Assembly: GCA_015680685.1 (NCBI GenBank)
Contig: MNCI01034769.1
Coordinates: 597,122-644,900, forward strand
Length of the DNA: 47,779 bases
From: Gnetum montanum
Lineage: Eukaryota > Streptophyta > Gnetopsida > Gnetales > Gnetaceae
Direction of reading: 5' to 3'
Shown here: one piece after another, positions 31,475-44,340 of the stretch
Numbering within the stretch: position 1 is the stretch's first letter
How the letters are laid out: every line of letters begins with the position of its first letter
Program-made: the position numbers and the translations under genes
Notes under the pieces: generated by a model
Told to the model about the DNA's origin: nothing
Databases searched by the model: none
The model's input: the letters and a program-made list of their open reading frames with translations, nothing else

Positions 31475-32340
31475 TTACGTGCATTGTCCACTTCTCTCTT
31501 TTTTTTTGTCATAGTCACTACCTTGCTCCCTAGACTCCTCTACAATTTTAAGAACAGTTTCAAACCTACTATCTAGAGAGTTCCACATTTGGTCTACCTT
31601 TTTCAATGCCTCTGTTGTTAATTTTTGGAGTGACAAGGTTTTCCTATTCACCATCTCTTCGAGTGGTGACTCTTCCTCCTCCTCACAAAATCTCACTTCC
31701 CTTTTCCGGAGGGAAGGATCTCGATTGTACCCTTCTACACTTTCTCTCTTACATAGCTCCCCTACTTCCTTGGCTACTTGCTCTAGCAATCTATGAACCT
31801 AATGAGACCTAAGCTCTGATAATCTCCCTTGGGCATATGTTCCAAGGGTTCTCCTTATTTCATGCCTAAGTCCATCTATGAGATGGCGTAGTTGATCCCG
31901 GTGTAAATAACCATGGCCTAGGTAATGATGTAATAGTGCATAATAGCAGCCCATGGTAGCATCCAAGGGTTCATGATTTCCCTACTTCCATCCTTGGATT
32001 TGCTTTCGCAGGTTAGACACTTGGGAGTACGTTTGGTACTTATCATTAAATAGTTCTAGCATTTTAGTCCACCTCTGAATGGATTCTGGTTCTAAGGACT
32101 AGTACCAGCTTTCCGCTTCTTTCACTAGTGTCCTTGGGAACAACTTTAGTTTTTTCCATTCATTTTCTATGTTTTTCAAGGCACATGCATCATGGAATGC
32201 TTGTAGGTGATTTTGAGGATCAACGTTGTATCCTCCCTCAAACCATGGGATGTTATTCTTGTCTAACCTCTTGATCCTAATATCTTTTTGGTGCCTTGTG
32301 GGAACTCTTATGGCCTCTATTATGTCTAGCATGATTCTAG
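31475..32340 (-). pseudogene. gag: Element B gag core
   Basis: MLDIIEAIRVPTRHQKDIRI, IPWFEGGYNVDPQNHLQAFH, LFPRTLVKEAESWY (32332-32099), then after a TAG SLEPESIQRWTKMLELFNDK. These are the Retrotrans_gag landmarks. Downstream, 31789-31475 encodes a charged, coiled-coil-like segment leading to the zinc knuckle. Confidence 0.8.
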
Positions 32341-33244
32341 TTCTGAGTAGGGATTCTTTGTGGTCATCTCGTTCATTGCGTATGTGATGTCTACGCGGTT
32401 CCCTACTCTCCCTTCTTCCATGCCTTGATTCCTTAGAGTGCCCTTGTCCTCATTCTCAACTATCTCGTCGATGTTTTTCACTTTGTTTCCCTTTATCCTC
32501 ATGGTTAGGTTCCTTGTGACTACACCCGGACACTGAAGGAGAGGGTGAATGTGATGATGAAGGTGAAGAAGAAGGAGAACCATTGTCATGATGATGTTTT
32601 CTACCTTCTCTTTGGTGGTCTCAGCCCTGATCATGATTACGATCAGAATGTCCACCCTTATCATGTGTTTGGGTTCCCTCGTTGAACACTTTGTGTTCAT
32701 GGGGATCAGAACCAGGGTTATGAACCGTGGAGTGGAGGTTTTGATACACCACCTCATGACCATCGTTAGGAGGGGAAACATCAATTGGTGGAGAACCTGT
32801 TGAAACCGATTCACCATCCCCAATTTCACTTAAAACGTGCAGGGTGTTATGGGGCCATTTACCCTTCAAAGATGTGTGGTAACTCTCTTGTCACAAGTCT
32901 CATTGACATTGTGCTTCTATGGGATGATAGTCCCTTGTGTCATGATCGCATGCAACATATTCCACATATAATAGCGTCATGCCTATTCATGTGAGAGCAC
33001 GAAGGAGCATGTTGGGGACTGCTCGGTCTAGAGGCAATACTATGTTACCCTCCAAGTCTCTCCAACATAGTTGTTCATCTTGATGAAGAATAAAGGTAAA
33101 TTCAGGCACATACTCATCATGATGAGTATATACTACCTGAAACTATTGAGGAACTGATGGATCTTGGTTATGTGTGTTACGCCGTCGACTGTCTCTTGTG
33201 TTAGTCCTAGACAGTGAAGTGCTTTTGTGTGAAGAAGAAGACAT
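32341..33244 (-). pseudogene. Element B gag N-terminal region
   Basis: A likely gag start codon lies at 33244 (MSSSSHKSTSLSRTNTRDSR), stopping after about 35 codons. Two overlapping open frames (32829-32326 and 32869-32621) cover the rest; the second is His/Asp/Gly-rich (NHDQG end). The sequence is low in complexity, as gag N-termini of this group often are, and the exact frame is unclear. Confidence 0.5.
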
Positions 33245-33370
33245 TTTCGTCTTGTTTGGTGTGCGATTTACTATTGTCTTATCTTTCCTTGATTAACCCT
33301 AAGGGTTCATTCTAGCATCCCAACTATATGAATGATTTCCTATGTTCTACGTAGTACACAAACAACTAAG

Positions 33371-33388
33371 TCCCCGGCAATGGTGCCA
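33371..33388 (-). promoter_or_regulatory. Primer binding site of element B
   Basis: Minus strand TGGCACCATTGCCGGGGA, two changes from the TGGCGCCGTTGCCGGGGA site commonly seen in Athila elements, one base from the LTR. It confirms that the right LTR is the 5' LTR. Confidence 0.9.
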
Positions 33389-33389
33389 A

Positions 33390-34182
33390 TGATGAGTGGC
33401 GAGGTACCCCTACACTCAACCATACAAATACGAGCATTTCACGTGTGATCTGGTCAAACTCCAAGGACTAAGTGCTTACGCTCCTTAATAGAACACTTAA
33501 GGTTAATCAATTGCTATCTTCCCAAACTTACTTGTATTTTCACGGTTGTATGGTTAAGTAAGCTTGAGGTATATGATTTTTATAACTTTTATCTTTTTAA
33601 TGTCTTATGCTAATAGGGGAAGGTAAAGAGATCTAAGTGACTAACTTACATTAACTATTTACTAACTAAGTTCTAATTGTCCCTAACACTAGTATCCATT
33701 CCCACTTGCCGCACACATCCTGAACCAGTGCAACGCTGTTGGGATTACCAAACGCTAATCATTATTGGGTTACCAAGCGCTACACACATGCTTGAAGTGG
33801 TCATACTATGTGTACTAGGAGAGTCAAGGGTTGAGAGAGATTAATTAACTAGGAAATAATTTAAACATTCAACAATAATTAATTACTATTTAGCTTAATC
33901 TGTATGCTACAAGGCTTATCACAAAGTTCATCTTTATTGATGTACACAAATGTGTGCTCAAGTACAAATTGCTCGAATAAAGATCCATTCACTTTATGAC
34001 TCCTACTGTAGGCACACAGGAATTATTCTAACTCTGGAATGGTAAAACTACAAGAGTTTAGCTAAGGGTCTAAGTCTTACCCTCTAGAACAAGGAAAGTT
34101 GCCTCTTATTTATAGAAATTGAGGGAGGCCGCGATATTGCATACGCGATATCGTGAGGCAAACGCAATATTGCGGCTCATCA
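33390..34182 (-). repeat. Element B 5' LTR
   Basis: 793 bp, partner of 24341-25180. It shares TGATGAG...CTCATCA ends and the short CGATATCG-type tract at 34126-34182. Confidence 0.92.
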
Positions 34183-34187
34183 ATAGA
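34183..34187. repeat. Target-site duplication of element B, right copy (ATAGA)
   Basis: Exact repeat of 24336-24340. Confidence 0.95.
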
Positions 34188-36900
34188 TATTAAGAATTTC
34201 AATAATTAAAGCTATCAAAAATAATGTAGTAATTTCATGATTGAACATGAGGGAAATTTTAAATTTAAAGCTATTTCAAGTTAGCTCAAAATATCAAATA
34301 TTTTCTAGACCCTCTAGACTTGAACAGGAAATTTTATAAAGACATTACTATGAAATTGCTCAAGATGCTTTTCAATGAAAAATATAAGCTCTTACATGGA
34401 TAATTAGTAGAATTCTAGAATTGCAAGAAAATAGAGCTATTAGAGTAATCAAAAAATCCTAAGATTAAATGCCAAGTATAGTACTATCTAAATTATTAGT
34501 AAGCAAGTAAGACAAAATTAGAAGAAAAAGGACTCATAACATTTAAATCAAGTAACTAAATTAATGTTGTAATTAGCAAGCCATTCTACAAGCAATCTTC
34601 AATGTTTCTTCTAAGTTCCCCCTCACTTACCCTCCATTTTTTTAACCTTTAAAGCCCTTTTTATAGTGGCTTCTTGGTAGTTACAAGCATCATGGGAATT
34701 TAAAATTAGTTAAAACCATTATGGGAATTTAGTTACAGTTACCATAGAAATTAAAAGCTATAGTTGCCAAATGTCTTGTTTACATAGGATATTAGATAAC
34801 TGTCCTACAAATCCTTCATATTTTGAGCGTCTTCAATGATAACTGCATTCCCTTAAGAGAGCATGGTTCATTAAATTTAGTTTTAAAGCTATTTCATTTC
34901 TAACCACTGAGTAACTTCTTGTAACAACATGCTTTTTAGTTATTTAATTTAATGGACCAAGCCCCATTTGCTCTTTGATGAGGCTAGAATGTGGTCTTGT
35001 GAATGAGCTCTACATGCTAATGTAGAAATGTGTTGACATGGTGGTGATGACATGGCACTATGATGAGGTGGCAAAGCTAGTTCATAAAGCTAAATCTTAA
35101 CTTCATGAAATGGCTCAACATGCTGATCTAGCATAGTGCTGACATTATGATGATGTCACTGACATTGACATTGTAGAGAAAGTTTATAGAGCCTGAAATC
35201 ACCCTCATGAACTACCTCTATAAGCTAACATGGCACTTTGCTGATGTGTTGAAGCTTACGTGGTAGAGTTGGTTTGTAGAGAAGAAATTTCACCCTTCAA
35301 ACTAACTCAAAAAGCTGACATGATGGGAAGCTGAAGTGGAAAATTCATCATGGCATTGCTGATATGGTATGCTAACTTGCCCTCCTACTTACATGTACAA
35401 GGTGCTAATGTGGCATATGATGATGTTTGCAAAATATGGAATAAAAAATGAACTAGAATCCATCTAGATGAAAAATACGATTCCTCTAGTTGCTAATGTG
35501 GTACTACTAATGTCATGAAGAGGTCATGCTAACATAAATAGGAGATGATATGGCAAAGTCTAAAAAACACATCTAGATAGAAAAATGAGCTCAATATAAA
35601 TGTTGATGTGGTAACTTGCCACATGGTAGAGTTGGACTATAGCAGCCAAAATCATTCTTATGAATAGGCTCAATAACTTCTAATGTGGAGGGTGCACTTG
35701 TATAACTTAAGCTTGACAAACGCTTGGTCCTAGATTGACATGAAAAGATGATGTGGTGTTGGAAGATCAAAATAAGCTTTTAAGCACCTAAATGAATGAA
35801 TTTCATTTATATGAGAATCCATGAATGTCAAAAAGTTATTTATTAGACCAATTCCTCAAAGCTTGCGAGATGTTTTTGCTTCTTATTACCTGCAATATTG
35901 CAGCTTAAACGTTTCATCATTTATCTAAAGTTTACATACTAGAGCTTGATCAAAATAGCTTTTGAGGCTAATGTATTTTTGCTAAGGTATTCTTCAGGCC
36001 ATTGTGGTCATAACACTTCTAATAAGTTGGATACATTGATAATGGCTAATGAAGCTTCCTTTCCTTTCTTTTTAGAGCTTAAATATCTTTGCTAAGCCTT
36101 CTGTACCTTCATAATCCTAGATCCTTATTGTAAGGAGCTAATGGTTAGACCAAAATAGAAATAAACTATAGCTAATGGGAGTGTTAGGTTTAAAGTGAGT
36201 GCAATGAAGCTTTTTTCCCACAAGGTTTTCCATGGCTAAAATAATTTCTACTTCCAATAGTCTTACCATAGCTCATCTTGTTCTTTTTATAGTTGTAGGA
36301 CTTTAATTGAATAATAGCTTATGTGCTAAAGCCAAAAAGGAACTAGAACTGAAGCTTTTTTTTTCAAGTAATAAGTTAAGCTTTCTTGTTTAACTATATT
36401 TTATAATCTACAAAAGCTATTATTCCAAAGATCTTTTGGAGCTTATTGCACAAGCATCTAAAAATACTTCAAGGAACATAAACCACCATTCAAACATTAA
36501 TACCTTCATAGCTCTTTAGCTTAGGAACCTTCTCTTCCTTTAGCATAGAATCTCCTTTCAGTCTTAAGCTCTTCTTTCTTTTCGGTAATAATTTACTTCT
36601 AGCACTACAACCTTATAACGTTTGCTTAATGAAATAGCCAAAATTGTACAAATAGTTTGCTAATGGATATTGAAGGATTAAGCCTCCTGCTTCACCTATG
36701 GAGTTTATTCTCTAACTTGTCCTCTACCTCTACCTCTAGGTCTTTTTCTTCCTTGTTGTGAGGGTCTTCCTTATGTGGATCTTTTAGAAGCCCTCTACAA
36801 TCATCAAGGATTTGTTTGAGATCATACAAGGATTTCAAATAGGTTCCTAATAATTCATAGTCCTTCCTCAGGTTTTGGAATTTGATCATAAGTTTATCCT
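34188..36900 (-). repeat. Continuation of element A 5' LTR and adjoining decayed sequence
   Basis: The first 250 bases resemble the sequence just left of element B (both have a TTTCATAAAAGACA / TTTTATAAAGACAT block followed by AAAATGCTT / AAGATGCTT), as expected for one repeat-bearing LTR cut by B. The right edge of the LTR is not identifiable. A 65-codon Lys/Glu-rich open frame at 36692-36889 (minus) has no recognisable domain. Confidence 0.5.
34985..35720. repeat. Degenerate tandem repeat, period about 120 bp
   Basis: At least five diverged units, each with a CATGAA-TGGCTCAA..GCTGACATGG-like stretch (near 35000, 35105, 35210, 35300 and 35660). They are interspersed with GCTGATGTGGCA fragments. 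Probably old LTR-internal repeats of element A. Confidence 0.55.
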
Positions 36901-39218
36901 TATTATTACTTATAGCTCTTATTATGATTTTAGAGATGGAAAAATTTCAAAAGGAAACCCTTATTATTGTTATGACCTTTCACAATTACTATCTTCCTAT
37001 TTATTATGTAATTGGATAGTTGGCTAGGAAAATTGGTTAGGTTTATTAGCTTTTATTTAGTTAACTAATCAAAATATACTTATTTGTTCTTATTTTTATC
37101 CTTAATATATGCTTTTAGAGTTAGAGAAATTTAATTCAATTTAACTTATTTATGCACAACACTCTTCCCGATGACTAAGTTTGTTACTTCATGATGAAGA
37201 AGGTTTAAAAGTCACACAAAATTAAAGCTATGGTAAGATAGTTATGGTGCTTGGAAGGTTGGTTACTAGAGGGTTAGAAAAACAACATGAACTCCCCTTG
37301 TTAGAAATGTGGAAAATGAAAAATGTCCCAAATCCCACATGTATATATAGACAATTTATATCAGATACATCGTAGATACAACATCATAGCTACAATGTAT
37401 TAGGGCGTAATACATCGTAGCTACAATGTTACCATCAAAAACTTTTGGATTTTGAGTAATTTTTGATGGAAAAATTGGATTAAATGGATAGTTTGGAAGA
37501 TGTAGAGATGGTCTAAAGGGTGTTTGATCATAGATGATACTTGGGATATGAAATTTTGGTAGTGAAAGTTTGTGAAAGAAGGAATCTTTGGTAAAAAAAA
37601 ATTCAATGAGATATATAGGAGATGATAATAGGAATTGCCAAAAGTATGATCAATTATGAAAATATAGGAAAGTGAAAATTGATGGTTTAAGTATCTTGGA
37701 GACACAAGATGATGTGGAATTTTTCATCACATATGAAGAACAAGAGTTATACAGGTGGCTCCTCCCCAAAGTAGGCTTTAGTCCTTAGTGCCCTTATATA
37801 ACCATGCCTACAAATGTTCGTAGGTACTCAAGGTGTTAAATGTAAAACATATTTGTCTTGCAAAACACACATGTTAGTACTGCTTGAATGAGAAAATAAC
37901 ACTATATTATATAAAACTGTTGAATTATGATTATATATAATAGTGAGGTGGGATGAAAGTAGAAGGAATTGTAGGAATTGGAGTGGGAGGTGTCTTACCA
38001 TAGGCATAATGGATTCTTGTGTGTGATATATGGTGAAAGTAATCATTAGCCTTTTCATCCAAGATCTAAACTAAGTCCATACCTCTTACTAGTGATATCT
38101 CATTGCATAATCTCAAAACTTAATAACCATAAGACTATCATAACTGCAAGAATTATTAACACTTGGTGATGAAGTTCAAGGAAGTAATTTATTAATAGCA
38201 CACTTTATTTTTAAAAGGAGACTTGGCCATTGGATAGAGGAGTGTCTTCAGGCATTGGTAACATGTCGTTCTAGCCTTGTAACCAATGTGAGTCCAAGAG
38301 ACCTTGAAATGTTTGAGAAAGCACCTACCTTTAGGCATGGATAACATGTGTTTCCAATGTAACCCCCAGAAAATTTTATTCTATACATTTATTATGTTTA
38401 TACTGTGTCAACCTTATTAGAGGACTATCTTTAGGCATGGGTAACATGTCTTTCTAGTGACATGGTAAGGAAACACTTATTTTGAACTTCTATATTTTGT
38501 TAGAAGTATATAATACAACTTAACAACAGAATAATACTTATAGTAGTAGCCTTAGAGAATCCAAAAATACCCTTAATATCACATCATTTTCATTTTCACT
38601 TGGTTCTTTACTCTTCTATCCGGCATAATGATCACAAATTTATTTTAGTTTTATTATGGGAAGAATGTCATTATGGCCATGGTAAGAACCTCTTATTATT
38701 GGAAATGAGTGGATGGATGATGTGGTCTCATTGTATATAGGATCAATCTTCCAATGATTTGATAATATAGGATAATATTCACATTATTGGAACTACATAT
38801 TTTTTTATTTCTTTGCACATTATTAGAAAAATAAACAAAAATATGTACAAGAAAGATGATGAAAAATTGTATAAAAATGTTGAAAATAGATAAGGACAAA
38901 AATTATTAAAGAATGAAAAAATGATTCAAGAAATAAATAGAATATAAAATAATGAAAAAATTAGTAAGAAATGGAAAAAGATAGAAAGTATTAAAAAAGT
39001 GTCAAAAGAAAAATTCATGCCTAAGTATCAAGCTTGATATCCTTATAAATATTCTAAGAAGTGGATACTAAGAATATTGAACAGGTGATAGTTTGCCTAG
39101 TAGATAGGGTAAAGGCCTTAAAAGAGTAGGAAAAGTCATGATATGGCTTGACTTATTGAATATTAACAAGAATCAATTTTTTTGGGTTAGTTGGGTGATA
39201 GATCTACATGGTACCAAA

Positions 39219-39990
39219 TTAGTATGTTGCGTGGATGATATAGGGTCCTCCCCATAAGGTTTGGAACTTATCCTTTTGTGGGACATGACTAGGATCATAA
39301 TAGAGGACCTTATCACCTCGTTGAATTGACATTTGTCTTATTTTAGCATCATGTCTATCTTTGGAATACTTTTTATGAATTTCATTACTCATTTGAACAA
39401 CTACTCTATTCTCATCTAAGAGATTAAGATTCATGAAGCATTCTCATTGAGTTAGGCTTAAGTCAAGGCTAAGTGTACAAGTAGTGGAAAGGGTATTAAG
39501 TTCTCCTTGAATCGGTAATGTGGGTAGTTTACCATAAAATAACTCATATGGGGAATACCCTATAAGAAGTTTCCATGTTGATCTATATGCCTAAGGAGCA
39601 TCATTAAGTTTAGTGTTCTAATCCTTCCTATAATGAGTAACTATACTAGTAAATATTCTTGTAATTTTCTAGTTAGTCACTTTTGCTTAACCATTTGCTT
39701 AGGGATAGTATGGTGTAGTTAGTTTTTGATTCACCCCTAGTTGTTGCATTAGCTTTTTAAATGTATCTCCTATAAAATGAGTCTCGTTGTTTGATATGAG
39801 CATGCGTGGCACTATAAATCTATTCACCATATGTTGTTGAAAGAACTTAGCAGCTACTTTGGTTGTGTAATCCTTGATTGCAACTACTTCTACCCACGTT
39901 GTCCAATAATCAACTATCACTATAATGTATGATTTTCCATTGGACATTGGCATGACGGATCCCACAAAATCAATTCCCTAAATATAAAAT
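39219..39990 (-). pseudogene. Element C integrase (decayed)
   Basis: Core at 39965-39699: GSVMPMSNGKSYIIVIVDYW and MLISNNETHFIGDTFKKLMQ, where the second catalytic Asp is Asn, then PYYP followed by TAA (39699-39701). Next comes ANG-stop-AKVTN, with Lys (39681-39683) in place of the catalytic Glu. C-terminus at 39434-39219: QRGDKVLYYDPSHVPQKDKF and LWGGPYIIH. Confidence 0.85.
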
Positions 39991-40449
39991 GGTTCTAATG
40001 GATATTCACTATTGGGGATCTTTATTTTTGATTGTTAATCCTTTGTCACATTGACACCTATCATAAGACTGGGTGAACTAGTGTGTCTCAAAATAGGATA
40101 GGCTAGAAGTATCTTTCCATTAGTAATTTAAGTGTTGTTCTTCATCTTGCATAGTGATCACCACATGGTGCTTCTTGTGCATCTTGTAAAATTCTTTGTT
40201 GGTCTTCTTCAAGAACACACAAATTGATTATCCCATCAATATAGATCTTGTAAAGATTTCCATTAATTTCCATATAATATTTGGCTCAGTGGAGGAAATG
40301 CTCCTTTTGTCTCTTATCCTGTGTAATATGAGATTTTTCTATAGTGAGATAGGTCACATAATTAGAGATCCATGACTTCTCTATTGAGGTGATAGCCATT
40401 GCTATTCTTATAAATATATTTTCATCAAAAAATTAGTCTAATAATGATT

Positions 40450-40800
40450 CATCATTGCCTTGTAGTTCCCATGTGATTCTAGATACATGATTAGCTATAA
40501 CATTTTCAGTTCCATTTTTAGCTATCATGGTAATGTTGAATCTTTTAATATCATGAGTCATCTTATCACCCTTAGACTAACTATTGGTTTATTCATAAAA
40601 AGTCTAATAGCACTATGATCCATGTGGACGTAAATAGAATACCTAAGCACATAATGTCTAAATTTCTCAAGTGCATACATCATAGCCATAAGCTTCTTTT
40701 CTATAGTGGTGTAATTATGCCTAGGTGATTCTTTGACTGACGTAGTGTATGTAATAGGGTTGTGTTTTATCATTCAACTGAGTGAGCACTTCTTCCATTG
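40450..40800 (-). pseudogene. Element C RNase H (decayed)
   Basis: Open part 40773-40558: NYTTIEKKLMAMMYALEKFR, HYVLRYSIYVHMDHSAIRLF, MNKPIV. These are the E and D segments of the RT-linked RNase H of this family. Confidence 0.8.
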
Positions 40801-41700
40801 CATAGTTTAAAGCATGTATTATTATGTACAAGCATTCAAACCAATTCAGAGCTCGAAGGATTGGTGTTTCGATCAGTTTTCATTTTAATATCTCAAATGC
40901 CTTCTCACATAGTTTTATCTAGTGGAATGGTATCTCTTTCTTCATGAGTTCTACTAGTAATTTTGTAATTTTTTAGAAATTTTCAATAAATCTTCTATGA
41001 TACCCTATGTGGCCAAGAAATGATCTAACATCTATAACAATTTATGGCCTTTGAGTGATGTTTTGGATGACTTTGATCTTCTCTAGATCTACCTCTATTC
41101 CCTTGTGAGATACTCTATATCCTAGAACTATATCATCTTGAATCATTAAATGGATTTTCTACCAATTGAGCTTTAGGTTGATTTCTACACATCTTTTTAG
41201 TACCTAGTCTAAATGGTCCAAGGCTTGTTAAGAATCTAGTCCATATGTGAACAAGTCATTCATAAAGACTCTAACCCCATTTCCAATTTTCTTTTAGAAG
41301 ATACTAAGTACTAGTCTCTAGAATGTAGCAAGTGCATTACACAAACCGAAGGACATCTACTTGTATGTAAATGTTCCCTATGAACTGGTGAATGTGGTCT
41401 TTTCTTAGTCTTATAGTGCAATGAAGAGTTAATTGTACCTACTATAGCCATCTAAAAAGCTATAATATTAGTGTCTTGCTATAGTATCCAAGACTTGGTC
41501 AACAAATGGTAGAGGAAAATGGTCCTTGAATGTTGCCATGTTTAATAATTTGAGATCAATACAAACCCTCTACTTGTCACCCTTCTTTGGTACAATGACT
41601 AACGGGCTAATCCATTCACTTTCTACTATTAGATAAATAAACCCTTCTTTCAACAATTTTTCTAACTCTTATTTGAAAACTTTTTTAAGCCTTGGGTTTA
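40800..41700 (-). pseudogene. Element C reverse transcriptase (decayed)
   Basis: Readable pieces: VPKKGDK and CIDLKLLNMATFKDHFPLPF and VDQVLDTIARH (about 41610-41480), SFGLCNALATF (about 41360-41320), then VFMNDLF (about 41272-41252), in which the first catalytic Asp of FMDD reads Asn. Stops are frequent. Confidence 0.8.
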
Positions 41701-42129
41701 ACCTTCTTTAAGGTTGGTGGCATGGTGTAACAAATGGATCAATATAGATTCAATGTTGGCATATATGTGGGTCAATTCTAATGATCTTATTAGAGGAAAA
41801 TGCAAATGTTAATGGTCATTTATTTACCACTTCTAGTAATTTTCTCTTTTGTTCCTTATCAAGTTTGGCATTTATAATTACCAATTTCATATTATTTAGA
41901 AAAGCATATTCAAGTATATTTGATAGGGTTTTTAGTTCTAAGGATTTTGGTTCATGTGTCTCTTGTAGCTCTAGTCTTCCCCATTCAATATCTTCTTCTT
42001 GAAATAACTTAATGTGAGGAGGTTTTCATTTAAACTATTTCAACTTATCAATTTATTGTACATTGACACTTATGATTCTACTTGTAGGTTTTATGCATAT
42101 ATTGGATTTAGTCTCTTCTTTATGTATCA

Positions 42130-42640
42130 AGCACTAGGTGCCTTCTTGTCATGTGGCTATTGCATACAGACATTGTTACACATGTCTTCTATACATTCAT
42201 TGCATGTCATGATGGCATTATCTTTTATGACTCAAATTTTCTACACAAAATTGCACCTTTTATTATTGTATGTGATACATGGAACTTGGCATCACTATAT
42301 GATTCTAGCTTCATCTTCCTTGAATATTTTCAAGGAAAAGTCTCTAATTCCAGTCTTAGCATCTATAAGCTAAGCCATGCACTTCTCATAATTATAGGAA
42401 ATTCTCCTTTATTTTTTCCCATGTGGATGATAAGAAAATTAGCAAGATTGAACTAGCCACTTATGATGATGATGATATCTTCTACCTACCCAAGTGGAAT
42501 GACAATTGACTAATCTACAAGCTCTAGTCAAATGTTACTTTTATTCAATAAAGGAAGATTCTAGGCTTTCTATATATCTTGTGAAATTAGATTTACTCCT
42601 AACCTAGAATCTAGTAGAGCCTTGTAGGGTTTATGTCTTG
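42130..42640 (-). pseudogene. Element C protease (decayed)
   Basis: ALLDSRLGVNLISQDI (about 42625-42575) matches B's ALMDSGSRVNLIS, with the Gly of D-S-G changed to Arg. Further fragments down to about 42130 follow B's protease C-terminal half. Confidence 0.7.
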
Positions 42641-43379
42641 CCATTTGTAGATACACTAAGGGACTTCCAAGATCTGTTCTCTTTGGGAAGTGCTCCTTCT
42701 TTAATTCAATGTGTGATTTTTTGAGTGAGCATGACAGTGGTTAAGTTTTGATTCATATAATTCGGAAGCATAGTGTTCCTTTGAGGGGTACGTATGGATG
42801 GGATGGATGTAGGTGAAGTCCCCACCCTTTGAACATTCTTGGGACTTGTCCTAAAAAATGGATGTTTCCAAGATCTTCATTCATTTACCATTACATTTTC
42901 TTATGTATTAACTACTTTGGTAGCACTCTTTAGCTATGGTTATGTTGGTAGTTCTCTTACATAACCAATGGAGCACTAATGATAGGGAGTTAGGAGTTTG
43001 GACTAATGAACCAGCTATTGGTTGATGTGCATAATAATTAGGATCCATTTATGAAGTAGTGGTTCTATGATATTTTGATGGATAATAGTGAAAGGATGTA
43101 TGGATTGAATCATTCCTTGAAGAGATTGGACATTGAACATAATATGCATAAGGATCTGGTTGCTTATATGAATAAAATTACCTTGGTGGTGGCATACCCC
43201 ACCCTTGTGGTTACTACCATTATTGCTAATATTTCTCTTGTGGTTGAGAATAGGATATTCTTAGATAATATGATGGTTGGTAAGATTATTAGAAATTACC
43301 TTGTGGATAAGGTAATCATCTTGGCATCTGTCTCTTGAAAAATATTGGGCTAAGCACGTATGCCTCAGAATCTTGAAGT

Positions 43380-44340
43380 GCACCATAACAAGACAACATC
43401 CCTTAGGATGTTCATATTAGCACACTTTGCATCCTTCTTCATATTATGAACTAGATTCTATTAATTTATTAGTTGCAATGACTTTTCCTGTATTTTTGTA
43501 GTTCTCTTGTATATTACCTGTCCTTTTCTTCCTTTTTTTTTGTTTTTTAGAGCTTGTTCAATATTTTCCTCTACTATCTTGGGTTTTTTTATTAAAAGTT
43601 TCATCCATGAAATCCCACATTTTCTCTACCTTTGTTGCAATGTCATTGACTAATTTTTGGATGGGTAGAGTCTTCTTCTGGATTGCATCCTCCAAACTTT
43701 CTTCATCTTATCTTTAACACATTTTCACATTCCTTTTCCTTATTGCAGGTTCTCAATTGTACTCTTCTATTGATTCTTTTTTCTTTAATTCTCTTTCCTC
43801 TTTGGCCACTTAATCTACTAGTCTTTGGATTTGATGAGATATCATTTTAGATAACCTACCTTAGGCATATACCCCAAGAGTTTCTCTAGTCTTGTTCCTT
43901 AACTCATCAATGATATGCCTAAGTTATTTCCTTTGAGAAAATCCATAGCCTAGGAACCTATGCAATAATGAATCATATTTGTTCATTGCCATGTCAAGGG
44001 TTTCATTTTTCCGTTGTTTACATCCTTGAATTTTTTTTTAAATTGGATACTCTAGAATACATTTGATACTTATAATTAAAGAGCTCCAACATGGTATTCC
44101 ATCTTTGGATTGTTCCTAGTTCTAAGGATTAGTATCGGCTCTCTACTTTCTTAATGAGTGTTCTTGAAAAAAAACTTTAATTTTTGTCAATTATTCTCAA
44201 TGTTTTGAAGGGCATAGGCATTGTGGAAGGCTTAAAGATGGTGCTATAGATCTACAGTGTATCCACATTTAAACTTGAGAATGTTATTCATATCTAATCA
44301 CTTGATGCGACTATTTCTTATGTGTCTGGTAGGGCTATAT
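43380..44340 (-). pseudogene. Element C gag (decayed)
   Basis: NNILKFKCGYTVDL, AFHNAYALQNIENN and QKLKFFFKN (about 44300-44165) line up with B's gag core. The remains of the zinc-knuckle region are near 43390-43440 (a single Cys-x-x-N... stretch) and can no longer bind zinc as read. Confidence 0.65.

Larger units (their letters stand above)
24341..34182 (-). mobile_element. Element B: 9.8-kb Athila-like Ty3/gypsy retrotransposon, inactive
   Basis: 9842 bp between LTRs at 24341-25180 (840 bp) and 33390-34182 (793 bp), both running TGATGAG...CTCATCA, flanked by ATAGA duplications. Genes read on the minus strand: gag, protease, RT, RNase H, integrase. The PBS, K-P-L-P lead-in, F-M-D-[D/E]-F-S RT motif and LQEFNLTM-type RNase H end point to the Athila group. 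LTRs differ at about 8 % of positions by eye, so it is older than T. It has several stop codons, a changed RT catalytic residue and a changed integrase catalytic residue. Confidence 0.92.

Noticed and set aside
36625-36631. CTTAA followed by TG as a left border of element C matching CTTAA after its 5' LTR (46212-46216)
   Set aside because: The distance to the CCATCA at 37437 fits an LTR, but the sequence from 36630 shows no similarity to the 45421 LTR, so the match is probably chance.
36692-36889. 65-codon Lys/Glu-rich minus-strand open frame
   Set aside because: Low complexity in AT-rich DNA, no domain and no context; could be a gag scrap, but not supportable.
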